Positions 1 through 8,264 of a DNA stretch of 64,000 nucleotides are shown here, one piece after another. A program made the translations under genes and the position numbers. The notes under the pieces were generated by a model. The model saw only the letters and a program-made list of their open reading frames with translations. It was not told the DNA's origin and did no database searches. Source of the stretch: an uncultured Clostridia bacterium (GTDB taxonomy: Bacteria; Bacillota; Clostridia; TANB77; CAG-508); assembly GCA_934140005.1 (NCBI GenBank), contig CAKPBB010000002.1:62001-126000 (forward strand), written 5' to 3'. Every line of letters begins with the position of its first letter. Position 1 is the first letter of the stretch.

Positions 1-1314
1 CCTCTTTATATATGACTCTAAAGTTTCTCTTCTTGCACCTGGTCTTGAAGCTGAAATAGCATCAGCAGCTTGTACTAAAACTGCTTCTATTGATAAAGGT
101 TCTACATCTCCATGGTGTGCTTCAACTGCATTGATTACTAATGGATTTTCTTTATATTTTTTCAAAATATCAACACCAATTTCAACATGTGTACCTTCCA
201 TATCATGGTCTAAAGCTTTTCCAATATCATGTAATAATCCTGCTCTTCTAGCTAATTTTGAATTAACTCCTAATTCATCAGCCATTATTCTTGCTAGATT
301 TGAAACTTCTATAGAATGGTTCAATACATTTTGACCATAACTTGTCCTATATTTTAGTTTACCTATTAATTTTATTAGGTCAGGATGTAAATTATTAACT
401 CCAGTTTCTAAAACAGCTCTTTCTCCTTCTTCTTTGATTATAGCTTCAACTTCTTCTTTTGATTTTTCAACCATTTCTTCAATTTTGGCTGGATGAATTC
501 TTCCATCATCAATCAATTTTTCTAAAGTAAGTCTTGCCACTTCTCTTCTAAGTGGATCGAATCCAGAAATAATAACAGCTTCTGGTGTATCATCAATTAT
601 AAGATCGATTCCAGTAAGAGTTTCTAATGTTTTAATATTTCTGCCCTCTCTACCAATAATTCTTCCTTTCATTTCATCATTTGGAAGTGATACTACTGAT
701 ACTGTTGTTTCAGAAGTATGATCTGCTGCACACTTTTGTATTGCAAATCCAATAATTTCTCTAGCATTTTTCATAGCATCTTCTTTTGCTTTGGCATCTG
801 CTTCTCTAATTATAGCGGCTTTTTCTGCTGTTATTTCTTTTTCTAAATCATTTAGTAATTGTTCTTTAGCTTGTTCTTCAGTTAAACCAGAAATTCTTTG
901 TAATTCTTGTTTTTCACTTTCAACTAAATTAACCAATTCTTGTTTTTTCTCTTCGTTTTCAGCAAATTTTCTTTCTAAATCTTTTTCTTTTCCATCATAA
1001 GCCATTGCTCTTTTTTCAAGATTTTCTTCTTTTTGAATTAATCTCTTTTCTTGTACTTGGATGTCGCCTCTTCTTTCTTTTATCTCTTGATCTAATTCAT
1101 TTCTTATTTGTAAAACTTCCTCTTTTGCCTTAATCAACTCTTCTTTTTTCATGTTTTCGGCTTCTATTTTTACATTTTCTAATAATCTTCTTGCTTCGCT
1201 TTCTGCACTTTGAATTTTAGACTCTGCAATTTTTTTTCTAATATATACTCCAACCGGTATAAAAATTACAGCTGAGATTAAGAAAGTGGCAATAATACTT
1301 AAAACTATTTCCAT
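1..1314 (-). CDS. rny: Ribonuclease Y, 3' end cut by window edge
   Basis: Membrane-anchored endoribonuclease that starts decay of many mRNAs. 438 residues are visible; the family has about 515-520, so the C-terminus lies outside the window. Seen in order: an N-terminal transmembrane segment (residues 1-25), a long charged coiled coil (about 30-180), a KH domain with GRIIGREGRN, and an HD domain with the HDIGKALDHD motif. The chosen ATG (1314) follows AGAGG by 9 nt; another in-frame ATG two codons upstream is also possible. A clear promoter lies about 115 nt upstream, so transcription is independent of xerD. The family call is very secure. Confidence 0.97.
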   Translation of the reverse strand, partial: MEIVLSIIATFLISAVIFIPVGVYIRKKIAESKIQSAESEARRLLENVKIEAENMKKEELIKAKEEVLQIRNELDQEIKERRGDIQVQEKRLIQKEENLEKRAMAYDGKEKDLERKFAENEEKKQELVNLVESEKQELQRISGLTEEQAKEQLLNDLEKEITAEKAAIIREADAKAKEDAMKNAREIIGFAIQKCAADHTSETTVSVVSLPNDEMKGRIIGREGRNIKTLETLTGIDLIIDDTPEAVIISGFDPLRREVARLTLEKLIDDGRIHPAKIEEMVEKSKEEVEAIIKEEGERAVLETGVNNLHPDLIKLIGKLKYRTSYGQNVLNHSIEVSNLARIMADELGVNSKLARRAGLLHDIGKALDHDMEGTHVEIGVDILKKYKENPLVINAVEAHHGDVEPLSIEAVLVQAADAISASRPGARRETLESYIKR

Positions 1315-1427
1315 AATCATTTACCTCTTTCTATTAAATTTTCAATGTACAACTAAATTATTTTATAAACATATTCATTTTTATATAATTATAATTTATA
1401 TTGTAATGTATTTATTAATACATCTTT

Positions 1428-1456
1428 ATTTTATATGTATTATGGTAAACTGTCAA
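1428..1456 (-). promoter_or_regulatory. Sigma-A promoter of rny
   Basis: TTGACA and TAAAAT separated by exactly 17 nt on the minus strand, with nothing coding between it and rny. It sits downstream of the xerD terminator, so rny has its own start. Confidence 0.8.
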
Positions 1457-1494
1457 GAAGTTTTATTATATTTCTTAATATTTTCTCTCAATAT

Positions 1495-1530
1495 AAAAAA
1501 GAAGAAAAGCTTTGACTTAAACTTTTCCTC
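1495..1530 (-). terminator. Rho-independent terminator after xerD
   Basis: A 9-bp stem (GAGGAAAAG / CTTTTCTTC, with one G-U pair) is followed on the minus strand by T6. It lies about 30 nt past the xerD stop. Confidence 0.7.
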
Positions 1531-1560
1531 TATTTATAAATTTTATTACAATTAGCTCTT

Positions 1561-2442
1561 TTATGCTCTTGGGTGAGCTTTATGATATATTTCTTTTAAA
1601 TTTTCATTTTGAAATTGCATATATACTTGTGTTGAAGATATATCTGAATGACCAAGCATTGTTTGTATTGCTTTTAAATCTGCTCCATTTTGCAATAAAT
1701 GAGTTGCAAATGAATGTCTTAAAACATGTGGTGTAATATCTTTTGTTATATGAGCTTGTTCTTTATAGAATTTTACTATTTTCCAAAATCCTTGTCTTGT
1801 CAATCTTTTGCCATTTACATTAACAAATAAAGCTCTATTTGATTCATCTTTAATTAAAATTGGTCTTGCTTTTTCTATGTATTCTGTTAAAGCTTTCATT
1901 GACATTGATCCTAATGGGATATCTCTCTTTTTGAAGCCTGTATGACAATATACATAATTTTCTTTTAGATTTATATCATCTATGTCAAGTGATATTATTT
2001 CTGTTACTCTCATTCCTGTTGCATAAGCAAATTCAAGCATTGCTTTATCTCTAATTCCTTTTAAGTCAACATTTTTTGGTTGTTCTAAAAGTAATTCAAC
2101 TTCTTTTGAAGTTAATATGTTTGGAGCTTTTTTCTCAACTTTTGGTGATTGTACTCCAACTGTAGGGTCTTTCTTTATTTTTTTAGTTCTTACTAAAAAT
2201 TGATAAAAAGAACGAATTGTTGCTAATGCTCTTGAAATTGTTGATGTTTTTTTATTCATATCTTTTAAATATTCAAAATAATCGTTTATATCATCTGCAT
2301 CAACCTTTAAATAGTTTTTTCTGTTTTGTTCAATGTATGCTTGATATTGTGAAATATCTCTTTTGTAAGATTGTAATGTATTAGAAGACACCTTCTTATC
2401 ATTTTCAAGAAACTCTAAAAAAAGTTTTATTTGCTTATCCAT
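1561..2442 (-). CDS. xerD: Tyrosine recombinase XerD
   Basis: Site-specific recombinase that resolves chromosome dimers at dif, normally together with XerC and FtsK (ftsK is in this window). The N-terminal SAM-like core-binding domain and C-terminal catalytic domain are both complete. In the longest reading frame (304 aa, first ATG at 2475) the catalytic residues are R156, K182/183, H250, R253, H276 and Y285, and the chain ends in the XerD-typical HPRA. The first ATG has no ribosome site. The ATG 11 codons later (2442) has GGAG about 10 nt upstream and gives 293 aa, close to the family norm, so that start is used here. Neighbours spoIIM and the EndoQ/YqxK-type gene match the Bacillus spoIIM-xerD arrangement. 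Confidence 0.92.
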   Translation of the reverse strand: MDKQIKLFLEFLENDKKVSSNTLQSYKRDISQYQAYIEQNRKNYLKVDADDINDYFEYLKDMNKKTSTISRALATIRSFYQFLVRTKKIKKDPTVGVQSPKVEKKAPNILTSKEVELLLEQPKNVDLKGIRDKAMLEFAYATGMRVTEIISLDIDDINLKENYVYCHTGFKKRDIPLGSMSMKALTEYIEKARPILIKDESNRALFVNVNGKRLTRQGFWKIVKFYKEQAHITKDITPHVLRHSFATHLLQNGADLKAIQTMLGHSDISSTQVYMQFQNENLKEIYHKAHPRA

Positions 2443-2557
2443 TTGCTCATTTCTCCAATCATACTTATTTGTCATTTTTATTTAATAATTATGTAAATTT
2501 TATAATTTACATAAGATATATATGTTATATCAAAAGAATATAAAAAAGTAAAGCTTT

Positions 2558-3175
2558 TTAGAAAAAATCTTTCAAAAAAATTAAAAAATTTGTCGATATA
2601 TATACTTCTATAAAACTAGCAACTACTGATAGGATTAACGAAATCAACATAATAATAGTGTGCTTTAATAATTCTATTTTTAGATTAACACAATTTTTTC
2701 TAATGTTTACATATAACTGTATACCACTATTTGCAACAATAAATATAGCACAAATTAAAACAATATTTTGCAATAGCATAGTTACTAAACTAAATATAAT
2801 TCCATTCTTAACTCCCAAGCTTAAAATTATTGCGGTAATAGTATATCCTATTGAAAAGCCTTTATATAAACAAGCAAGATATACTAGAAAACTACCAATT
2901 ATAGTACAACCTAAGAACCATATTATTAATATGAATATACAATTATTTTTTAAACATTCAACTAATAAAAGAGCTCTATTTATTCCATTCGAATTTTTTA
3001 TATTTTCAATTAAAGTTTGAATATACGAATTTATATTTGAAAAATCATTTGTATTCTTTTTTTGAATATATAGAACTCCAATAATTATTCCTAAAATAAA
3101 AGTTATACTTAATAATTTATATTCTTTTCTATATTTCTTTAAATGATTAACTAAAATAGTTTTACACTTCTTCAT
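2558..3175 (-). CDS. spoIIM: Stage II sporulation protein M (SpoIIM)
   Basis: Multipass membrane protein of the SpoIID-SpoIIM-SpoIIP engulfment machine, which remodels septal peptidoglycan in the sporangium. The 205 residues show a hydrophobic segment near residues 22-38, a long extracytoplasmic loop, then four strongly hydrophobic segments (about 78-100, 105-130, 130-150, 168-195), as in the SpoIIM/DUF95 family. AAAGGT lies 7 nt before the ATG. It sits between xerD and the EndoQ-like gene, as in Bacillus. This is the best evidence in the window that the organism forms endospores. Confidence 0.88.
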   Translation of the reverse strand: MKKCKTILVNHLKKYRKEYKLLSITFILGIIIGVLYIQKKNTNDFSNINSYIQTLIENIKNSNGINRALLLVECLKNNCIFILIIWFLGCTIIGSFLVYLACLYKGFSIGYTITAIILSLGVKNGIIFSLVTMLLQNIVLICAIFIVANSGIQLYVNIRKNCVNLKIELLKHTIIMLISLILSVVASFIEVYISTNFLIFLKDFF

Positions 3176-3258
3176 ATTAATTACCTTTCATAAAGATATT
3201 TTTCTTACCAAAGTGTATTCTTATTTCATCAAAAAAGAACATAAAAAAGTTATTTATT

Positions 3259-4446
3259 TTATTCTACTTTTCCGTAAACTCCGCCACCGCCTTCAACTAT
3301 ATGCATTTTTCCATCTCTTGCATTTATAATATTATGAGCAATTTTTTCACCAACAGCGGCTTCAATATCATCATCTGATAATTTATGTAAAATTGTCATT
3401 TCAGTTCCAAACTTATTTAACAATTTATCTATTGTTTTGTTTCCTAAACCAGGAATAAAAGTAAGTGGTATTTGATATACATAAGGTGGACGATTAGCTG
3501 GGCTCTTTGTCTCGGGCTTATCTTTTATGATTTCAATTCTGTCAAAAACTCCCATTGTTATATTTTTGCTGTCACAAGTATCACATTTAGTTACAGGAGC
3601 TGGTCCTTCAATTCTTTTTCCACAAACTTCACAATATGTTCTATGGTATTTTCCAAGTTTTGGATCTAGTCCATAATTGCAAACAATTCTTCTTCCATCT
3701 TGATTCTTAAGAGCCATTAGCAATTCTTTATAACTAATATCTTCTACTTCAATAGCATTATATTCTCTTGCTATCTTTGGAAGAGAATGTGCATCTGAAT
3801 TTGTCAAAAATGTTTTTTCTTCTAATTCACTAATTTCATCAGCTAAATATGTATCTGAACTTAATCCAAGTTCAATAGCTGGTATATGAGAATATTTTTC
3901 TTTAAAAATTCTCTTTAAACTTCTTGTACAATTTCCATAAAAGCTCTTATGTGGTGTAAAAGCATGTGCTGGAACTAAGATACCATTATTGGCTTCTACT
4001 ATATCGATTAACTCATAAGCTGAAATGTTTGCTCTTTGAGAACTCAATGTCATATTTTTAATATGTTTGCTCATTTCCTTTGAAAATGCTTTTATATCTT
4101 TCAAAGTTGGAAAATAACATAAATTATGTGCACTTCCAGTTTTTCCATCTTCGTTTATCTCTGAAGTTTCAATTTCACTTCCTAAAATTATACAAACTTT
4201 ATCTTGATAGATAATTCCTCCATCTTCTATCTCGTAAGCTTCACCTGTTTTCAAGAAGTTCTCAATATCTTCTATAACATAAGGTGATGCACAATCTATA
4301 ATTCCTACTATATTTATACCTTTTCTTTCTACACATTCTTTAGCAATATTAGCAAAATTTAGACTTCTTGCTGCTGTAATTTTTATTGGTTTTCCATTTT
4401 CGCTTCTGCCTATATGAACATGTAAATCTGCAAAAACTTTATACAT
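3259..4446 (-). CDS. PHP-domain endonuclease Q (EndoQ/YqxK type)
   Basis: Likely DNA-repair nuclease. EndoQ of archaea and some bacteria nicks 5' to deaminated bases (uracil, hypoxanthine). Seen: PHP metal-binding motif D7-x-H9-x-H11, further metal-ligand candidates H161 in PAHAFTPH and the SDAH motif at 217-220, a four-cysteine zinc module (C272, C275, C288, C291), and a C-terminal helix-hairpin-helix-like stretch (IPGLGNKTIDKLL, about 333-345). This three-part layout is that of EndoQ. The length of 395 is typical. AAAGGA lies 7 nt before the ATG, and a promoter is present at 4485-4513. Bacillus yqxK occupies the same position beside spoIIM. Activity on deaminated DNA is inferred from family membership. 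Confidence 0.85.
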   Translation of the reverse strand: MYKVFADLHVHIGRSENGKPIKITAARSLNFANIAKECVERKGINIVGIIDCASPYVIEDIENFLKTGEAYEIEDGGIIYQDKVCIILGSEIETSEINEDGKTGSAHNLCYFPTLKDIKAFSKEMSKHIKNMTLSSQRANISAYELIDIVEANNGILVPAHAFTPHKSFYGNCTRSLKRIFKEKYSHIPAIELGLSSDTYLADEISELEEKTFLTNSDAHSLPKIAREYNAIEVEDISYKELLMALKNQDGRRIVCNYGLDPKLGKYHRTYCEVCGKRIEGPAPVTKCDTCDSKNITMGVFDRIEIIKDKPETKSPANRPPYVYQIPLTFIPGLGNKTIDKLLNKFGTEMTILHKLSDDDIEAAVGEKIAHNIINARDGKMHIVEGGGGVYGKVE

Positions 4447-4484
4447 TTCTTCATCCTTTCTACTATATGTTTTATTCTGTTTGT

Positions 4485-4513
4485 ATTATATTTCTTTTTT
4501 TGACAAAATTCAA
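4485..4513 (-). promoter_or_regulatory. Sigma-A promoter of the EndoQ-like gene
   Basis: TTGAAT and a perfect TATAAT separated by 17 nt on the minus strand, about 40 nt before the start codon. Confidence 0.75.
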
Positions 4514-4574
4514 TCATTTTCGTTAAACATTATACTAGTATTTTATTTCATTTATGTAATACTTTTAAACATAC

Positions 4575-4617
4575 AAAAACAGATTTTAATAATTAAAATA
4601 ATTACTAAAATCTGTTT
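4575..4617 (-). terminator. Terminator of the RNase P RNA gene
   Basis: Long A/T-rich hairpin with arms AAACAGATTTTA / TAAAATCTGTTT, ending in T5 on the minus strand, just downstream of rnpB. Confidence 0.75.
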
Positions 4618-4630
4618 CATTTTTTATTAA

Positions 4631-4970
4631 AAGTAAATCTGTAAGCCGGGTTCTGTCGTGAATAGTCATTTATCTAGAATATATATTGCTATATATTTCA
4701 AGCCACTCAAATCGAGAAAATGGCGAGCAGCCTTAACTTTCTCTACAAGGTGTTGCTCCAGATAGGGTTTACACAGCCAATGTATCACTACACTGCTGGT
4801 GGGCTTTTACTCCACCTTTTCACCTGAACCAGTAAACTGGTTGTTATTTTCTGTTGCACTTTCCCTAAGGTTACCCTCGCTTGACGTTATCAAGTATCTT
4901 TGCTCTATGGAGCCCGGACTTTCCTCTCGCGAGGCTTTTCAGCCTTCGCCAGCGACTATTCAATTTACTC
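4631..4970 (-). ncRNA. rnpB: RNase P RNA (bacterial class)
   Basis: Catalytic RNA that trims tRNA 5' leaders. The minus strand shows the invariant 5' core GAGAGGAAAGTCCGGGCTCC and, near the 3' end, ACAGAACCCGGCTTACAG, which together build P4. The ends pair as P1 (AGTAAAT / ATTTACT) and P2 (GAATAGTC / GACTATTC), which sets both boundaries to within a few bases at about 340 nt. A promoter lies immediately upstream and a terminator downstream. An open frame on the plus strand over this region is a shadow. Confidence 0.96.
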
Positions 4971-4976
4971 TTTTAT

Positions 4977-5005
4977 TATTTACTCTGATTGAAATTCTTT
5001 GTCAA
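4977..5005 (-). promoter_or_regulatory. Promoter of rnpB
   Basis: TTGACA, 17-nt spacer, then TAAATA on the minus strand. It would start RNA about 7 nt later, at the predicted P1 5' end. The -10 box is weak (3 of 6 consensus bases), but the spacing and position fit. Confidence 0.6.
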
Positions 5006-5016
5006 GGATAAATCAT

Positions 5017-7833
5017 TTAAAATCCTGATTTATCTGTCCATTTCAATTTACTTATTATACTCCAGTCAGTTATATTGTTATTTCCATTTAAGTATATTTT
5101 TTCTAGTTTTCCACCATTTGAAATATGTAAATTCTTAATTATTTCTAAATTTTTGTGAAAATTTATATTTCCATTTTCATCTTTTTCTTGAAAATTATCA
5201 TATATTGTATTGTTTTCCAAATTTAATATTTGCAATTTTTTCAAATTTTCAAGTTCTTTTAAAGATGTTAGTTTATTTTCCTGTAAATCTAAATATTCTA
5301 AACTTGTCAAGTTTTCAATTCCTGCTAAACTTTTAATGGCTTGTCCTCTTAAATATAACTTTTGCAATTTTGGCAAATTGCAATTATAAAATCCACTCAA
5401 ATCCAAACTTTGTGTTGCAATACTTCCTGCCCAATATTGTAAGTCTAATATTTTCAAATTTGGCAAATTGATATTTTCTGGTATTGCTGTAACTCCATAT
5501 TTTCCATACTCATTATCATAAAATTCCTCTAACCTTTCATTACCTGAAAGTTCTGAAAATATTTTTTTATAGCCATCAAAATTCAATCCACTAGCTTGAA
5601 TTCTAATTGATCTCAAATTTGGCAAATTAGATAAATTTGGATAAACAGTAAATCCATTAGTACTTTGATAATAGAAATTTATTTCTTCTAATGCAGTAGG
5701 CAATATCAACGTATATAATCCAGACTTATTCATTCTTAAATATTTTAATTTATTACATTTTGATAAATCTAAAGTATAATTTCGAGCATTAGCATTATAC
5801 GCATCTTGATATGAATATACTAGACTAGTAAGTTCTGTACATTCTTCTAATTGTCTTATTAAGCTAACCTTTCCCCCTAATGATATTCCACAGCTTCCCC
5901 AATTACTATTTAATCCTGCACTACCAGTACATCTACTAATTACCTGCTGTATTGTAGTTAAATTTATACTTTCATTATCTATTAAAAACTGTCTAATCGT
6001 TGTAAGATCATTTAGTAAAGTTAAGTCTGTAATTCCCGTTCCTCTCAAATCTATCTCAACTAGTTTTTTCATATTTTTTATAAAATCAATACTTGTCATC
6101 GATGAAATTTTTTGAATGCTTAAATATTTTAAATTTGTAAGTTCCTTTAAAGTATCATTTATAATTTTATTAGTATCTTCTGAATTCAATATTTTTCCAG
6201 AAGAATCTGTTAAGCTTATACCTTCAAGCTTTAGTGTAATTATGTTTTTATAATTTTTAATTAATTTAAAATTTTCCTCTGAAAGAGTTTGCCCACTCAA
6301 ATTTAAAAAATTCGTATTTTCATTTAATAATAACAGTGTATATTTATTCGGAATTGAACAATTTTTCCCACAATTGTTTATAATATTTACAATAGAATAT
6401 AAACTATCAGAATTAATATTTTCACATCCAGATAGATAAAGTTGAGTTATCTTAGTATAGTTTTTCAAATACGAAACATATTTTAAATTTATATTATCAG
6501 TCAAGTTTACATATCTTAATTTATTATTATTTTTCAAATATGAAAGTGCATTTGTTTCTGTTTTTTCATTTTCTCCATCAATAAGCTTATTTGCATTTGC
6601 AAATAAATATTCAATCGCATTCATATCTTCAAGTCCCTCTAAAGTAGCAAGTTCATTACATTCAGCCCTAAGTATATAAATATTTGTAAAATCTCTTATC
6701 GCACTCAAATTTGTTATTTTGTTATTATTTATAAGTAAATATCTAATTGCTTTTTTAGTTATTGTGCTCAAATTTTCTAAACAAGTTATATCATTCAAAT
6801 TAGATTTTGTAGTCGTAGTTTGTTCTTTAGTAAATGTATTTTGATAAATAGGATTAACTCCAAAAATTCCAAAATACTCTAGTTTTGGATAATCTATTCC
6901 ACCTATTCCTTTTTCAGCATCACACATTTTTTTCAATTCTTCATTAGAATCTATGTTATTTTTACTTTGTAGTAAATACAAAGTTTGAAGTCCATTTAGA
7001 TTTCTTAGTGCAGAATAATCGTTTATTTTACAATTTTTAAAATAAATATAATTTATATTTATAGCATCTTGAATGCCACTTAAATTCTCTCTTTCAATAT
7101 TAGTAAATGTTACTTTTTGTAGTGAACCAAGATTTCCCAATTTACTGAAATCCAAATCACTATCAGTTACATTTAGTTCTGTTATTGTTCTAATGTCATT
7201 CAATGTAACATCATTATCAAAACCTAAAGCATTTATCCATGAAGTATCATTTTCTTTAGTAAATATTACTTTTTCTAAATCTGTCACACTTGCACTATCT
7301 GTTGCACCAAGTCTATTATCTTTTGAACAATAATACACCTTTAAATCTTTTGTAATCCCGTATAAATCGTCAAAATCTGTATATATACTTTTACCTGTTA
7401 GACTGTTTTCCCCATCTCTTATTTGTGTAATAATTTCATTTGGTAAAGCTGACTTTTCTATAAAATAATACTCTTTATATGAATTTGGATCTAAAAAATA
7501 GTAATCTCCGTTTTTGGCTCTTTGAAAATATTTTTTTGTGTTTGCATTATTCATAAACGCATCAATTTTATTATCATATTCATTCATACTATCATAATAT
7601 TTAATATATTCATTTTGTAAATATTCTTCAAGTATAGCTATGCTTTGCATATATGTTGCATTTTTAGCTTGTGCCATTATGCCATTTTCCCCAATTGTTG
7701 CATTCAAACTCACACCAGCAAGAATTAACATTATGATTATTGAAATCACTAGTGCTATTAGAGTTATAGCATTTTGTTTTTTCAAAAAATATTTCTTTTT
7801 GCAATCTTCATTTTGCAATTTTCTTTTGTTCAT
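5017..7833 (-). CDS. Surface leucine-rich-repeat protein with pilin-like N-terminus
   Basis: 938 residues. A basic leader (K/R-rich, residues 1-19) precedes ITLIALVISIIIMLILAG (about 22-39), a type IV pilin-like hydrophobic helix, and then SLNATIGENGI. The rest is a large extracytoplasmic region with many degenerate 22-24-residue leucine-rich repeats (L..L.L..N.I..L), densest around 200-480 and 600-930. The residue before the putative peptidase cut is Ala rather than Gly, and position +5 is Ala rather than Glu, so processing by a prepilin peptidase is uncertain; it may simply stay membrane-anchored. GGGAGG lies 9 nt before the ATG. Two other genes here (40862-42547 and 60177-62093) share this N-terminus. 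Likely an adhesin or ligand-binding surface protein; the ligand is unknown. Confidence 0.8.
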   Translation of the reverse strand: MNKRKLQNEDCKKKYFLKKQNAITLIALVISIIIMLILAGVSLNATIGENGIMAQAKNATYMQSIAILEEYLQNEYIKYYDSMNEYDNKIDAFMNNANTKKYFQRAKNGDYYFLDPNSYKEYYFIEKSALPNEIITQIRDGENSLTGKSIYTDFDDLYGITKDLKVYYCSKDNRLGATDSASVTDLEKVIFTKENDTSWINALGFDNDVTLNDIRTITELNVTDSDLDFSKLGNLGSLQKVTFTNIERENLSGIQDAININYIYFKNCKINDYSALRNLNGLQTLYLLQSKNNIDSNEELKKMCDAEKGIGGIDYPKLEYFGIFGVNPIYQNTFTKEQTTTTKSNLNDITCLENLSTITKKAIRYLLINNNKITNLSAIRDFTNIYILRAECNELATLEGLEDMNAIEYLFANANKLIDGENEKTETNALSYLKNNNKLRYVNLTDNINLKYVSYLKNYTKITQLYLSGCENINSDSLYSIVNIINNCGKNCSIPNKYTLLLLNENTNFLNLSGQTLSEENFKLIKNYKNIITLKLEGISLTDSSGKILNSEDTNKIINDTLKELTNLKYLSIQKISSMTSIDFIKNMKKLVEIDLRGTGITDLTLLNDLTTIRQFLIDNESINLTTIQQVISRCTGSAGLNSNWGSCGISLGGKVSLIRQLEECTELTSLVYSYQDAYNANARNYTLDLSKCNKLKYLRMNKSGLYTLILPTALEEINFYYQSTNGFTVYPNLSNLPNLRSIRIQASGLNFDGYKKIFSELSGNERLEEFYDNEYGKYGVTAIPENINLPNLKILDLQYWAGSIATQSLDLSGFYNCNLPKLQKLYLRGQAIKSLAGIENLTSLEYLDLQENKLTSLKELENLKKLQILNLENNTIYDNFQEKDENGNINFHKNLEIIKNLHISNGGKLEKIYLNGNNNITDWSIISKLKWTDKSGF

Positions 7834-7864
7834 CTATGATTTCCTCCCTTAGATTTTATAAGTA

Positions 7865-7914
7865 GAGAAAAAGCTTTCTGTTTTATTTTCATCAATAAAT
7901 TAAAGCTCTTTCTC
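7865..7914 (-). promoter_or_regulatory. Leader hairpin before the LRR gene
   Basis: Minus-strand arms GAGAAAGAGCTTT and AAAGCTTTTTCTC pair over 13 positions (one G-U) about 30 nt upstream of the LRR start codon. There is no T-run after it, so it is not a plain terminator; it may stabilise the mRNA or affect translation. The flanking 7834-8264 stretch holds no gene that I can support. Confidence 0.4.
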
Positions 7915-8004
7915 TGTCAATCCATAAAAAACATTAGTCTAATGACTTTTGCTTTTCTTTGAAAGAAAACCATTTCAAAACTTCTATTTTACTTTTATGG
8001 ATTT

Positions 8005-8194
8005 CTTTAAGTTGCGTACTTAAAGATAAGCAAAAAAAGACACAAAGCAGTATATTTTATTATACTTTCGTGTCTTTTCTGTTTTTATTTATTTCATATT
8101 ATTCATAAAAATTATTTTGGAATAGTTGACTTCAATACTTACTAATGATAGAATTTTTGTAAATGTAAAAGAACTTTAAGTACGCAACTTAAAG
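8005..8194. repeat. 21-bp perfect inverted repeat pair
   Basis: Positions 8005-8025 and 8174-8194 are exact reverse complements over 21 bp, and each copy is itself nearly palindromic (CTTTAAG core and its mirror). They bracket 148 bp that contain the thrS terminator. The right copy extends into a hairpin with TTCTTTTTT on its plus side. No transposase gene is nearby. Confidence 0.75.
8032..8077 (-). terminator. Terminator downstream of thrS
   Basis: Minus-strand hairpin with arms AAAGACAC.AAAGTATA and TATACT..TTTGTGTCTTT, followed by T7. It lies about 190 nt beyond the thrS stop codon. Confidence 0.75.
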
Positions 8195-8264
8195 TTCTTT
8201 TTTCGCATTGTAATAGATTATTTTAAATCTTCAATATTTTCTTGTTTCTATTCTGTCAAACCCG

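Noticed and set aside
4799..5011. Plus-strand protein-coding gene
   Set aside because: It overlies the RNase P RNA, whose conserved core and ends account for the sequence.
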